From an uncultured Draconibacterium sp. (GTDB lineage Bacteria; Bacteroidota; Bacteroidia; Bacteroidales; Prolixibacteraceae): a DNA stretch of 64,000 nt. Under the pieces are notes generated by a model. That model was not told the origin of the DNA, searched no databases, and saw only the letters and a program-made list of their open reading frames with translations. The position numbers and the translations under genes were made by a program. The stretch covers positions 33,095-97,094 of the forward strand of contig NZ_CAJXYQ010000019.1 in NCBI RefSeq assembly GCF_913063105.1, read 5' to 3'. Positions 1 to 8,577 of this stretch are shown one piece after another. Numbering within the stretch: position 1 is the stretch's first letter; the number at the start of each line of letters is the position of its first letter.

Positions 1-723
1 TTTTACCTGAACAACCTCTCAAAAAGGATAAAGCGCTTTGAAACAGCTTTGCTAAATACCTACGATTTATTGGTACCGATAACCGGGCGCGACGGACAAA
101 TTTTAGATCGTTTGGGCAATAAAAAAGAGAAACACATATCGCAAACAGGAATTGATACCGAGCAACTGGTTCCGAATAATACTAAGCTGGAATTTCCTTC
201 ATTATTTCACATGGGCTCGCTGGAGTGGGCACCAAACCAGGAAGGAATTTTATGGTTTATAGAAAATTGCTGGCCTCTTATTCATGAAAAATATCCAAGG
301 CTTCGTTTTTATGTGGCAGGCAGAAACGCTCCCGGGTGGCTTATCGATAAGTTATCGGTAAAAGGAGTTGTTTTTGAAGGAGAGGTGGCTGATGCCTACG
401 AATTTATGAATACAAAAGCAATTATGCTTGTTCCCCTGTTTTCGGGAAGCGGAATGCGCATAAAGATTATTGAAGGAATGGCTTTGGGGAAAAGCATTAT
501 CTCAACTCCGATAGGTGCCGAAGGAATAAATGTTACCAACGGTACCAATGTGCTTATTGCCCAGAATGTAAACGAATTTGTGGATGCAGTGGAGAAGCTG
601 GTCGAGAACCGTGAATTATTTAATGGAATAGGTAAAAATGCAATGGAATTTATCCATGAAAATTTTGATAACTTAGCAACGACGGCAAAACTTATTGATT
701 TCTACAAACAGTATAGCACATGA
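1..723 (+). CDS. Glycosyltransferase family 4 protein (5' end outside window)
   Basis: The frame is open from base 1, so the gene starts to the left of the window; the first in-window start-like codon (TTG at 49) is not a credible start. The visible part is the C-terminal GT-B nucleotide-sugar-binding half: a segment like 'FHMGSLEWAPNQEGILWFIEN', then SGSGMRIKIIEGMALGKSII, which carries the typical retaining GT4 E-x7-E region, and a final helix. It probably transfers a sugar from an NDP-sugar onto a lipid-linked or capsule/exopolysaccharide precursor in the cytoplasm. Its stop overlaps the ATG of the next glycosyltransferase (ATGA at 720-723), so the two are translationally coupled. Family assignment is firm; donor and acceptor are unknown. 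Confidence 0.85.
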   Translation, partial: FYLNNLSKRIKRFETALLNTYDLLVPITGRDGQILDRLGNKKEKHISQTGIDTEQLVPNNTKLEFPSLFHMGSLEWAPNQEGILWFIENCWPLIHEKYPRLRFYVAGRNAPGWLIDKLSVKGVVFEGEVADAYEFMNTKAIMLVPLFSGSGMRIKIIEGMALGKSIISTPIGAEGINVTNGTNVLIAQNVNEFVDAVEKLVENRELFNGIGKNAMEFIHENFDNLATTAKLIDFYKQYST

Positions 724-1910
724 TTTTAGACGTTTTGTTTTGGTTGCTACTTTTTATTCTGTTTTATACTTATGCAGGGTATGCGCTTGTTTTATGGGTG
801 TTGGTTCGCTTAAAAAAGCTGTTTGTTAATGCAAAGGATCACAGCACCTCTGCTGACTATGAACCGGATGTGTGCTTATTTGTGACGGCCTACAACGAAA
901 AAGATTACATAAAACAAAAGGTAGAAAATGCATTTTCACTCGACTATCCGAAAGAAAAAATTCAGTATTTATGGATTACTGATGGCTCTGACGATGGCAG
1001 TCATGAAATGTTGAAAAAGTTCGGGAATCTGGAGGTTTATCATCAGCCTGAGCGTAAAGGGAAAATGCATGCAATGAACAGGGGGATGAAATTTGTAAAG
1101 GCCCCAATTGTAATTTTTTCAGATTCAAACACCATTTTGGGGCAACAGTCGATTCGGGAAATTGTAAAGTGTTTTAGTATGCAGAATGTGGGCTGTGTTG
1201 CCGGAGAAAAGCGAATAATTCAACAGGATGAGGAAGCAGCTGCCGGGGCAGGTGAGGGCTTGTACTGGAAAATGGAATCGTGGATAAAGCAAAAAGACTG
1301 GGAGTTAAACTCTGCCGTTGGCGCGGTTGGAGAATTATTTGCCATTCGTACCGCGCTGTTTGACGACGTGGAAACCGATACCTTACTCGACGATTTTATG
1401 ATTTCGTTGCGCATAGCCCAAAAAGGGTTTAAAATAGCCTATGCACCCAATGCTTACGCAAAAGAAACCGCTTCGTTAAACGTAAAGGAAGAGCTTAAAC
1501 GAAAGGTAAGAATAGCAGCCGGCGGTATTCAAACTATTGCACGGTTAAAAGGACTTTTAAATCCGATTAAAAACGGAATTTTATCGTGGCAGTATTTTTC
1601 GCACAAGGTATTGCGTTGGGCATTGGCACCACCGGCTTTATTTTTACTGTTTTTGGTAAACCTGTTGTTGGTTGCTATCAATAATAGCTGGGAGAGTTCC
1701 GGTTTTTATACCCTTGCACTTTATATTCAGCTCTTTTGTTATGTAGCTGCTGTTTTGGGGTGGTACTTCGAAAACCGAAAAGTAAGGTTAAAGTTGCTTT
1801 TCGTGCCCTACTATTTTGTAATGATTAATTATGCATCATTGTTGGGCATGCGGCGCTATTTTACCAAACAGCAATCGGTAAACTGGGAGAAATCGCAAAG
1901 GGCAGGGTAA
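720..1910 (+). CDS. Glycosyltransferase family 2, membrane-anchored
   Basis: A 396-aa GT2 enzyme. An N-terminal membrane helix (about residues 3-28) precedes a GT-A domain with VTAYNEKDYI, the acceptor-side TDGSDDGS, a DSN metal-binding motif near 138 and a DDFM motif near 222 followed by hydrophobic stretches (about 295-325 and 330-350). This resembles hyaluronan/poly-GlcNAc-type processive transferases, although the QxxRW-like motif is not clear (KVRIAAGG lies where it would be expected). It overlaps the upstream GT4 gene by 4 bases, pointing to an extracellular polysaccharide cluster that continues to the left. It ends 6 bases before the convergent trmH stop, with no room for a separate terminator. 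Confidence 0.85.
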   Translation: MILDVLFWLLLFILFYTYAGYALVLWVLVRLKKLFVNAKDHSTSADYEPDVCLFVTAYNEKDYIKQKVENAFSLDYPKEKIQYLWITDGSDDGSHEMLKKFGNLEVYHQPERKGKMHAMNRGMKFVKAPIVIFSDSNTILGQQSIREIVKCFSMQNVGCVAGEKRIIQQDEEAAAGAGEGLYWKMESWIKQKDWELNSAVGAVGELFAIRTALFDDVETDTLLDDFMISLRIAQKGFKIAYAPNAYAKETASLNVKEELKRKVRIAAGGIQTIARLKGLLNPIKNGILSWQYFSHKVLRWALAPPALFLLFLVNLLLVAINNSWESSGFYTLALYIQLFCYVAAVLGWYFENRKVRLKLLFVPYYFVMINYASLLGMRRYFTKQQSVNWEKSQRAG

Positions 1911-1916
1911 TTGGAA

Positions 1917-2594
1917 TTATTCTTGGTTTTCTTCAAAAAAACGTTTTTCCAGCAGCTCGCTTCTTTTAATGGTTTTTCTTATCCATTCCAGTTTAAGTTC
2001 AGCTTTTTCTTCATCGCTTAACTGCCAGTTAAAATCTTTGGTATTGCGCATTTTCATTGTCAGATGATGCAGAATAATAGCAGCAGATACCGAAATATTG
2101 AAACTTTCGGTAAAACCATACATCGGAATTTTTAGAAATTCATCCGCCTCCTGCATAATTGTTTCGGTTATTCCGGGCAGTTCAGATCCAAAAACCAGGG
2201 CTGTTTTTCCTTTGGCTACATCAAAGTCCTGAAGTTCCTGGTCGTTGGTATGTGGTGTTGTTGCAACAATGCGGTAGCCTTGTTTTTTCAGGCTTTTAAT
2301 AATCTCAATTGTATTATTTGCTTCAATATTGTATTTGTGCATGCTAAGCCATTTTGAGGCCCCCATGGCAATCTCGCGGTTAACTACAAATTCATTTCTG
2401 TCTTCAATAATATGTACATCCTGAATACCAAAACAATCGCAGGTTCGAATAACAGCACTGGCATTTTGCGATTGGTAAATATCTTCTAAAACAACCGTAA
2501 TGTGTTTGGTCCTGTTTTGCATAACTTTATCAAAAAGCTCGTTGCGCTGGGGAGTGAGGTAGCCCGATAAGTATTCAAGAAGTTTTGTATTCAT
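1917..2594 (-). CDS. trmH: tRNA (guanosine-2'-O-)-methyltransferase TrmH (SpoU family)
   Basis: A 225-aa SPOUT methyltransferase predicted to methylate the 2'-OH of G18 in tRNA with S-adenosylmethionine. The N-terminal QSQNASAVIRTCDCFGIQDVHII segment is SpoU motif 1 (N and R conserved), ALVFGSELPGIT is motif 2, and IPMYGFTESFNISVSAAIILH is motif 3 with the knot. A basic and acidic C-terminal extension (about 190-225) is typical of TrmH as opposed to the shorter TrmL. Downstream of HU on the same strand but separated from it by a strong terminator, so probably its own transcript. Confidence 0.85.
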   Translation of the reverse strand: MNTKLLEYLSGYLTPQRNELFDKVMQNRTKHITVVLEDIYQSQNASAVIRTCDCFGIQDVHIIEDRNEFVVNREIAMGASKWLSMHKYNIEANNTIEIIKSLKKQGYRIVATTPHTNDQELQDFDVAKGKTALVFGSELPGITETIMQEADEFLKIPMYGFTESFNISVSAAIILHHLTMKMRNTKDFNWQLSDEEKAELKLEWIRKTIKRSELLEKRFFEENQE

Positions 2595-2621
2595 AAATGT
2601 TCTGCGATGATTAATTGTAAA

Positions 2622-2648
2622 AGAAAAAGGGAAGCGTTTGGCTTCCCT
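2622..2648 (-). terminator. Rho-independent terminator of the HU gene
   Basis: On the minus strand a GGGAAGC / GCTTCCC stem (2629-2635 and 2641-2647) with a 5-base loop is followed by a run of U (A-run at 2624-2628 on the plus strand). It sits between the HU stop at 2675 and the trmH start at 2594. Confidence 0.8.
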
Positions 2649-2674
2649 TGTCAGTTTTTTACCTATTCGTCTGA

Positions 2675-2947
2675 TTACGATACAGCGTCAGCTAATTCTG
2701 CACCAGCTTTAAATTTAACAACATTTTTAGCTGGAATAGTAATTTCTTTTCCTGTTTGAGGATTTCTACCAGTTCTGGCACCACGCTCTGAAACAGAGAA
2801 AGAACCAAAACCAATAAGAGCAACACGGTCGCCAGCTTTTAAAGCGTCAGTTGTGGCACCGATAAATGCATCAAGAGCTTTTTTAGCATCAGCTTTACTA
2901 AGGCCTGCTTTTTCGGCCATCGCATCAAGTAATTGTGCTTTGTTCAT
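2675..2947 (-). CDS. HU family DNA-binding protein
   Basis: A 90-aa HU/IHF-fold histone-like protein starting [20 protein letters not shown], with [21 protein letters not shown], the beta-arm that inserts into the minor groove, followed by the usual [12 protein letters not shown] chose the ATG at 2945-2947 because it gives the standard 90-aa HU length and start; a longer reading (to 3061) only adds non-HU-like residues. It binds and bends DNA as a dimer. Flanked downstream by a clear terminator, so likely monocistronic. A second, more divergent HU/IHF-like gene lies at 29286. Confidence 0.92.
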   Translation of the reverse strand: MNKAQLLDAMAEKAGLSKADAKKALDAFIGATTDALKAGDRVALIGFGSFSVSERGARTGRNPQTGKEITIPAKNVVKFKAGAELADAVS

Positions 2948-3191
2948 AAGGCAAAATTTTAAATAATTAATTAAGTGATTGAAAATAAATAACTTAGTTC
3001 TATGTACTTTATAAAGAATACTTTGAATTTTTTCATTGTTGTAAGGGTTGAAAGTCTTCAAACATTCAGTAAAATCAAGCGTTTCAGAGAACTTTTTTAA
3101 GTTTTAGCTAAATTCAGAAATATGTTTTAAAAAACCAAACCCTAGCACCCTTTTTTTTTAAGTAATTTCTGAAATTTTTGTCGAAAAGTGT

Positions 3192-3221
3192 TTTGTACTT
3201 TGAAAAATTAATCTACTTTTG
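3192..3221 (+). promoter_or_regulatory. Bacteroidota-type promoter of tRNA-Ser
   Basis: A TTTG (-33) element at 3192-3195 and TACTTTTG (-7, matching TAnnTTTG) at 3214-3221, 18 bases apart. Transcription would start near 3226-3228, a few bases before the tRNA at 3232. Confidence 0.75.
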
Positions 3222-3231
3222 CACCGCATCT

Positions 3232-3316
3232 GGAGAGATGGCAGAGTGGTCGAATGCGGCGGTCTTGAAAACCGTTGTACCGCGAGGTACCGGGGGTTCG
3301 AATCCCTCTCTCTCCG
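3232..3316 (+). tRNA. tRNA-Ser (anticodon UGA)
   Basis: An 85-base class II tRNA. The acceptor GGAGAGA (3232-3238) pairs with TCTCTCC (3309-3315), with discriminator G at 3316. The anticodon loop CTTGAAA gives TGA, reading UCA-type serine codons. A long variable arm (TACCGCGAGGTA) identifies tRNA-Ser, and the T-arm is GGGGG/TTCGAAT/CCCTC. CCA is not encoded. Confidence 0.95.
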
Positions 3317-3319
3317 CAG

Positions 3320-3353
3320 AAATCTACCGGAATTTTTCGGTAGATTTTTTTTT
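3320..3353 (+). terminator. Rho-independent terminator after tRNA-Ser
   Basis: A perfect 10-bp stem AAATCTACCG / CGGTAGATTT (3320-3329 and 3338-3347) with an 8-base loop, continuing into a T-run to 3353, directly after the tRNA. Confidence 0.9.
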
Positions 3354-3467
3354 GCTCAAAAGTGTTGATAACTTTTTCTGTTAAATGCTTGTTTTTATGA
3401 TTGTTGTAACGGTTTTTCCGCTTATGTTAATCTTCTGTATACCGTTTGTGGAGGAATTTAACATAGA

Positions 3468-4703
3468 TTATTTTAGCGAAATAGTGGAAATAACCCATTC
3501 AAGCATGTTGTCGGTACCTTTAGAATAGCTTTCCCAACTGTAATGAATCTTTACATCAGGTTGTATGCCCTGGTTGGCAATGCCCTGTATTTTAAAAAAT
3601 CGCTTGGAGTAACACACCACAAGGTTCGAGTTTGGCAGTTTAAAAGTGTCCATGTCCTGGTAACCTGTAGGATTAGAACCGGTTTCTTCACCAATAATTT
3701 TGGCATTAAGCAGTTGTTTAAACAAGGCTGCATTGCTTGTTGCGGCAGAAAAAGTAACGCCATCGGTGAGCACATAAACTCCATTTTTCCAATCCACCGG
3801 ATCGGCAAGGTTTAAGGCATAGGCCAAAACCAGTCCGGTGTACAAATCGCCGCCACCGTTGTTGCGCATATCAATAATTAGCTGGCGTATCTGATGTTCA
3901 AAGATATAAGTCACCAGTTCTTCGCCAATTACTTGCATATTTTCGAAGCCCGGGTATTTCTCAAAATGAATGTAAAGCGCATTGGTATTTTCTACGGGAG
4001 CAAACCAGAACGAATCAAGTGCGGCTGTTTGCGGTTTTTTTATTTGAGGAACAACGATGTTCATTTCAATGTATTCCGTATTATTCTCAGGGCGTAGAGC
4101 AGTTATTTCCTCCCTAAAAATCGGGGCATTGTCTGTTTCAAAAGTAAAGGTTGCCTTGTTGCTTTGTTTTATCAGGCCGAGTTGAAAAAGAATTTCACTG
4201 ATTTTAAAATATTGGGCGGTCCTTACCATTTCTGATTGTTCGTTTTCTACAAATTGTGCTACCTGGCTAATTTTTTTGGTGGCTACCGAAATAGGACTAT
4301 CACCAACCATTACCAGTTTTTTACCTAAAAGGTGACTGTATTGTTGTGTAGCTTTGACAATTCGCCAATCTCCTTCAAACCATTTTATCTCAAAAGGGAA
4401 ATAGTGTTTTTCAATATTTTGCAATGAAATAGCTGTGTGCCCGTCGCCAATTTTTCGTGTCAGCTTCATAAGGTCAAGCACTATTTCCATATCTGATTTA
4501 AGTTGAATAGAGTTTTTAATCAGTTGTAATTCAGTTACAAATTCATTTTTACTAACCTTATTATAAAGGTCAATATGTTTTTTCTCTAATTCCTGATGAA
4601 AAAATTCCAGGTCGTGTTCCCATTCAGAAAGCCTGTTTTGGGCGGATATGGATAATACAAGAAAGCTAAAAATAAGCGTAAGGATGTAGGGAAATTTATT
4701 CAT
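3468..4703 (-). CDS. S41 family peptidase, secreted
   Basis: A 411-aa protein with a cleavable signal peptide (about residues 1-21, ending SISAQ). The S41 fold is shown by KIGDGHTAI near 84-92, LIIDMRNNGGGDLYTG near 275-290, GVTFSAATS with the likely nucleophile S319, and IIGEETGSNP near 336-345. The DGHT histidine (H89) and the GEET glutamate match the tricorn/IRBP-like branch of S41 rather than the Ser/Lys C-terminal-processing proteases; no lysine stands at the usual dyad position and I see no PDZ domain. Last gene of the six-gene unit that begins at 9237 (9-base gap from the acetyltransferase). Substrate unknown. Confidence 0.8.
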   Translation of the reverse strand: MNKFPYILTLIFSFLVLSISAQNRLSEWEHDLEFFHQELEKKHIDLYNKVSKNEFVTELQLIKNSIQLKSDMEIVLDLMKLTRKIGDGHTAISLQNIEKHYFPFEIKWFEGDWRIVKATQQYSHLLGKKLVMVGDSPISVATKKISQVAQFVENEQSEMVRTAQYFKISEILFQLGLIKQSNKATFTFETDNAPIFREEITALRPENNTEYIEMNIVVPQIKKPQTAALDSFWFAPVENTNALYIHFEKYPGFENMQVIGEELVTYIFEHQIRQLIIDMRNNGGGDLYTGLVLAYALNLADPVDWKNGVYVLTDGVTFSAATSNAALFKQLLNAKIIGEETGSNPTGYQDMDTFKLPNSNLVVCYSKRFFKIQGIANQGIQPDVKIHYSWESYSKGTDNMLEWVISTISLK

Positions 4704-4712
4704 TACATTTTT

Positions 4713-5333
4713 TTAATCATTTGCAGGAAGGTTTTTATCGGTAAGTAGGTGTAGGTTTTCTGTTATTTTCTGTATATCCCAGTCCCACCATTTTAATTCT
4801 AAAAGCTTTTCAATTTCATTAGGTTTAAATCGTTTTCGTATAAGTTTTGCCGGATTTCCACCAACAATAGAGTAGGGTTCCACATCTTTAGTAACAACAG
4901 CTTTGGAGGCAATAATTGCGCCATGGCCAATTTTAACACCCGGCATAATTGTCGCCTTGTGTCCCAGCCACACGTCGTTTCCAATTATGGTATCACCTTT
5001 ATTCGGATAACTTTTATTTTTCATGGCCTCTTGCCAATCGCCGCCAAATATTGCAAATGGGAACGAGCTAATGGCCTCGCTTATGTGGTTGGCACCGTTC
5101 ATTATAAAAGTAACATCAGACGCAATCATGCAAAATTTGCCAATAATCAGTTTGTCACCAACAAAATCAAAATGATATTTTACGTTTTTCTCAAAATTGT
5201 AGACGTCTTCAAAATCATCGTAATAGGTGTAGTCGCCCACAATAATGTTTGGATTTTTAATAATGTTTTTCAAAAAGCAAAGGCGCTTGTAATGGGGGAG
5301 CGGAAAGATTTCGTTTTTGTCAGGTAAGCTCAT
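4713..5333 (-). CDS. CatB-like hexapeptide-repeat acetyltransferase
   Basis: A 206-aa left-handed beta-helix acyltransferase of the xenobiotic/chloramphenicol acetyltransferase (CatB, VatD) group: ANHISEAISSFPFAIFGGDW near the middle, with the catalytic-histidine segment NGANH, then hexapeptide repeats IGNDVWLGHKATIMPGVKIG and PYSIVGGNPAKLIRKRF at the end. These enzymes move acetyl from acetyl-CoA to a hydroxyl; many members act on cell-envelope sugars rather than antibiotics. I chose the ATG at 5331-5333 (MSLPDKN), which overlaps the upstream gene by 14 bases; an upstream in-frame start at 5405 would give an implausible 86-base overlap. Confidence 0.8.
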   Translation of the reverse strand: MSLPDKNEIFPLPHYKRLCFLKNIIKNPNIIVGDYTYYDDFEDVYNFEKNVKYHFDFVGDKLIIGKFCMIASDVTFIMNGANHISEAISSFPFAIFGGDWQEAMKNKSYPNKGDTIIGNDVWLGHKATIMPGVKIGHGAIIASKAVVTKDVEPYSIVGGNPAKLIRKRFKPNEIEKLLELKWWDWDIQKITENLHLLTDKNLPAND

Positions 5334-6213
5334 TTTTTTTGTTTTTATGTTGATGCGTGTTCTTTGCTGAAACAGCAAAGAAGTGGATAAGTTTATGCGT
5401 GCCAAATTTTGGAGCTACCATATCAAAGGCCATTGCGGTTAAAAAGAATTCAACAGGCCCGAATGTTTTTTCGGCAAAAAAGGTGCGCGCAAGTGCAATG
5501 ATTGCTTTTCTCAGAAAATCGGGCAGGCGAATAATTTTGGGTTTTTTGCCTGCAGCTTTCAAAGCCATTTCTGCAATTTGGCGGTGAGTAAATACTTCCG
5601 GACCTCCAACCAGCACTTCCGTTTGGTTAGAGTTAACGGCATTAAAACACACTTTTGCCAGGTCTTTTCCGTGTATCGGATTCATTTTTTTGTCTCCTTT
5701 GCCAAACAGGTATACGCTTCCGCGTTGTGCCATTTCCAAAAAGTCTTTCATGTCCGAGAAAAAACCTGTTGGGCGAATAATCGTGTATTCTAATCCGGAA
5801 ATTTTCAAGCGATCCACAAAACGCTCTTTCGCTTCGCAAATTCTCAGCTCGCGCATGTTTTGCCCGTTTAATACGGCTACGTATATAAATTTTCTGACTC
5901 CTGCTTTTTGGGCTTCCTCAAGTAAATTGATGTTTGCCTGGTAATCCACATCAAGATAGCTAAGGCCATCTTTTTGGCGGGTAATACCTACGGTTGAAAT
6001 TAGGGTATCAACAGTTTTTAAAACCCCTTGAAGGCTTTCGGGGCGGGTAAAATCTGTTTTAATCTTTTCCAGGTTTTCAGCAGAATATTCGTTCAGTTTT
6101 TCAGGACTGCGTGCCAGTGCTTTACCATTTAGTTTTTGATCGATTAATTCTTCTACCAAATATTTTCCGAGGTACCCGGTTGCTCCGGCAATGGCAATAT
6201 TCTTTTTGTTCAT
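5320..6213 (-). CDS. NAD(P)-binding SDR/NmrA-like protein
   Basis: About 297 aa with an N-terminal Rossmann motif IAIAGATGYLGKYLVEELI (GxxGxxG), a STVG segment after a DTLIS strand, and FIYVAVLNG in place of the Tyr-x3-Lys catalytic pair of classical SDRs. This fits the atypical SDR / complex I NDUFA9-like group (COG0702), which bind NAD(P)H and often lack a recognisable active site. The start is taken at 6211-6213 (MNKKNIAIAG), one base after the upstream stop; ATG at 6225 is possible. The C-terminus (KNTHQHKNKKNELT) is basic. Fourth gene of the unit. Confidence 0.75.
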   Translation of the reverse strand: MNKKNIAIAGATGYLGKYLVEELIDQKLNGKALARSPEKLNEYSAENLEKIKTDFTRPESLQGVLKTVDTLISTVGITRQKDGLSYLDVDYQANINLLEEAQKAGVRKFIYVAVLNGQNMRELRICEAKERFVDRLKISGLEYTIIRPTGFFSDMKDFLEMAQRGSVYLFGKGDKKMNPIHGKDLAKVCFNAVNSNQTEVLVGGPEVFTHRQIAEMALKAAGKKPKIIRLPDFLRKAIIALARTFFAEKTFGPVEFFLTAMAFDMVAPKFGTHKLIHFFAVSAKNTHQHKNKKNELT

Positions 6214-6214
6214 C

Positions 6215-7291
6215 TTAAAATTCATTGCTGATGATTGTTTCAATTATTCGATTACGAAGTTTGCCGGTGTTATCTTGTTTGTTACCCAAGGTAATAATAA
6301 TTCCATTTTGTTCAGGAAGAAAACCGATAAGAGAACTGAAGCCGTCAATATCGCCACCATGCCAGCAAAACGTTTTTCCGTTAACTTTACTCTTAAACCA
6401 GGCTAGTCCGAAAATGGTGCTTTCATTTGGCACTTGTCCTTCAAATATTAGTTCTTTTTCATCAGCCGAGAACCAATCGTTTCCCATTACAGCCTGACAC
6501 CATTTTTCAAGGTCGCTAACTGTGCTGGTCCAACAACCGGCACCCAGGGTAATTGCCATCGGGTACTGCGATACATTCACATTTTGGTTGTAGCCTTGAG
6601 CATAGTTGGCGCCCAAAATAGTTTCAGTGCCCATTTCGGTATTCATCATGTTTAGTGGATTCAGAATTCGCGATTTTATATAGTTTTCATAGCTTTCTCC
6701 CGACAATTCTTCGATAAGTAACGCAACAATTAAAAAATTGGAATTAGAATATGCCATCGAGCTGCCTGGGGTAAAATCCAAATCATTTTCGGCAAGATAA
6801 AGCTTAATCTCTTCATATATTTCTTCCGCCGAAATTTGTTCGCCACTTTTTGCTTCCTTTTCTACAAGGGGTAGGTAATCGGGAATACCCGACTGGTGAC
6901 TTAGTAAGTGACTGATAGTAATTTGATTTGCTTGAGGGAGATTGGTGTCAAAATCGCTTAAGGGCTGGTTGAAATCGGTAATCAAACCTTCGCGTTTTAG
7001 CTGAATAATACCCATGCCGGTTAGGGTTTTACTTACCGAACCTATTCTGAATTTAGTTTCTAAATCGTTTAAAATACCTGTTTCTTTATTGGCAAGTCCG
7101 AAACTCCCGCGAAAAATATCGTCTCCGTTTTTCGATATCAATACCGAACCATTAAAGCTGGCAGCTTCAAAAAAATTGAAGGCCGTAGAGTAATTTTCGA
7201 TATCCGGTAACTCGTTCTCGTCACTTGTGCAGGCACTCAGAAATACGAGTGTTGCAACTAATAGGGTATGGATGTAGAATTGTGTTTTCAT
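6215..7291 (-). CDS. Serine beta-lactamase-fold hydrolase, lipoprotein (class C / PBP4* type)
   Basis: A 358-aa protein with a lipoprotein signal (FLSAC, lipidated C21). The class C beta-lactamase / D-Ala-D-Ala carboxypeptidase fold is shown by the nucleophile motif SVSK (S85-K88), the YSN motif (181-183) and a final HGG (311-313) in place of KTG. Such proteins act on peptidoglycan peptides, D-amino-acid peptides or esters; true beta-lactamase activity is not implied. Its ATG overlaps the stop of the upstream paralogue by 4 bases, so the two are coupled. The two paralogues are clearly divergent, so this is not a recent duplication. Confidence 0.85.
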   Translation of the reverse strand: MKTQFYIHTLLVATLVFLSACTSDENELPDIENYSTAFNFFEAASFNGSVLISKNGDDIFRGSFGLANKETGILNDLETKFRIGSVSKTLTGMGIIQLKREGLITDFNQPLSDFDTNLPQANQITISHLLSHQSGIPDYLPLVEKEAKSGEQISAEEIYEEIKLYLAENDLDFTPGSSMAYSNSNFLIVALLIEELSGESYENYIKSRILNPLNMMNTEMGTETILGANYAQGYNQNVNVSQYPMAITLGAGCWTSTVSDLEKWCQAVMGNDWFSADEKELIFEGQVPNESTIFGLAWFKSKVNGKTFCWHGGDIDGFSSLIGFLPEQNGIIITLGNKQDNTGKLRNRIIETIISNEF

Positions 7292-8559
7292 AAAAGTATA
7301 AAATGCTGGTTTAAGGGCTTTTTTGTTTTCGTTTTATTCAGACTAATACTGCTTTGAAGCGGAATGTTTTTGTCTTCAGCTACTGTTAGCTTTTCGATTT
7401 CAGACAGTACTTTTACCATAAGAACCACGGATGCTTTTACTTCATCAGTTTGGTTTAATGAACCTGTGATGTATGTATCCAGCTCGGGGCAATAAAACAT
7501 AAACGATCCGTTGATGCCTGAGTGCCCAATGATGGTTAAATTGGGCAAGGTCGGGAACAATTTTTTGAAGGCTATTTTTCGCAAGCCAAAACCATATTCC
7601 ATTCCTCGCGATTCCGGAACCCAGTTTTGCATGGATTTGAGCGTTGTTGCTGAAACAATTCTACCGGAAATAAGTGCGTGGTGAAATTTTATCAGGTCGT
7701 TGGGGGTTGAAACGATACCACCACCTGCCCAATCGGCCGACAGGCTGATATTGGCAGAAACGTCTGTTTTAGATGCATAAACTTCAGCCATGCGTGCCGT
7801 TTTTTCAATTGGTGCTGAACGTAAATGCATGTAGGTATGCTGCATTTGCAGTGGCTCGAAAAAGTTTGCTCTAAAAAAATCATGCAATGTCATTTTACTT
7901 ACCTGCTCTACAATTAATCCAAGTAAAATATATTCAGTGTCAGTATAATGGTAATCCGTTCCGGGGGCAAATAGGGGCTGCATTTTCGATTTAGAAAAAT
8001 CAAGAACCTCTTTCGGGATCCACATTTTATCAGGAGCAGAAAAAACAAGCTCCAATACATTTGGACTGCCGTCAATTGTTTCTCCTTCAAAATAATCGGG
8101 TAGGCCCGAGGTGTGTTGCAGAAGCTGGGCAATAGTAATTGTTTCAGAATAGTCGTTACCCATAAAAACATGTAAACTGGCTACGATCTCCGAATGTAAA
8201 TAATTGCTTATTTTATCGGAGAATTGCAAAGCTCCTTGCTCGCACAAAAGGGCAATGGCGGTTGCGGTAAAAGTCTTACCGATGCTTGCGGTATAAAAAG
8301 GATTTGCTGCCGAAACAGCCTCGCCGTTTGTAAAAGTACCGCCAATAAATTCCATATTAACCGGAGCAGATGGCGAGTAAACGGCAAGAAAAGCATTATG
8401 TATATTTTCTTTTGCCAGCTCTTTCTCAAATAGCCGTTGAATCTTTTTTTGCTGTTCATCCATGCTTTTCTTTTCGCTGGTACATTGAACTAAAACGCCA
8501 CAAAGAATAAAAATTACGAGCAGGCAGAATTTACATTTATCTATTATTGAAAAATACAT
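7288..8559 (-). CDS. Serine beta-lactamase-fold hydrolase, lipoprotein (second paralogue)
   Basis: A 423-aa class C-type serine hydrolase with a lipoprotein signal (GVLVQC, C26). Motifs are SIGK (S92-K95), YTD (205-207) and a C-terminal GHSGINGS segment as the third box. The C-terminus carries an extra lysine-rich tail (about 390-423) absent from the neighbour. The YTD variant, where the downstream paralogue has YSN, suggests a different specificity. It starts 18 bases after the outer-membrane-protein gene and overlaps the next gene by 4 bases. Function by family: periplasmic or surface peptidase/esterase. Confidence 0.82.
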   Translation of the reverse strand: MYFSIIDKCKFCLLVIFILCGVLVQCTSEKKSMDEQQKKIQRLFEKELAKENIHNAFLAVYSPSAPVNMEFIGGTFTNGEAVSAANPFYTASIGKTFTATAIALLCEQGALQFSDKISNYLHSEIVASLHVFMGNDYSETITIAQLLQHTSGLPDYFEGETIDGSPNVLELVFSAPDKMWIPKEVLDFSKSKMQPLFAPGTDYHYTDTEYILLGLIVEQVSKMTLHDFFRANFFEPLQMQHTYMHLRSAPIEKTARMAEVYASKTDVSANISLSADWAGGGIVSTPNDLIKFHHALISGRIVSATTLKSMQNWVPESRGMEYGFGLRKIAFKKLFPTLPNLTIIGHSGINGSFMFYCPELDTYITGSLNQTDEVKASVVLMVKVLSEIEKLTVAEDKNIPLQSSISLNKTKTKKPLNQHFILL

Positions 8560-8577
8560 GATTCAGCAATTTACAGT

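Noticed and set aside
3178..3384. 68-aa plus-strand ORF
   Set aside because: It lies across tRNA-Ser, its promoter and its terminator; the peptide is a by-product.
4799..5327. Overlapping frames in the acetyltransferase gene
   Set aside because: The hexapeptide acetyltransferase explains the region; the others have no family features.
6215..8559. Antibiotic-resistance beta-lactamase pair
   Set aside because: HGG and HSG replace the KTG box and both are lipoproteins of the PBP4*/esterase-like group; resistance cannot be claimed from sequence.
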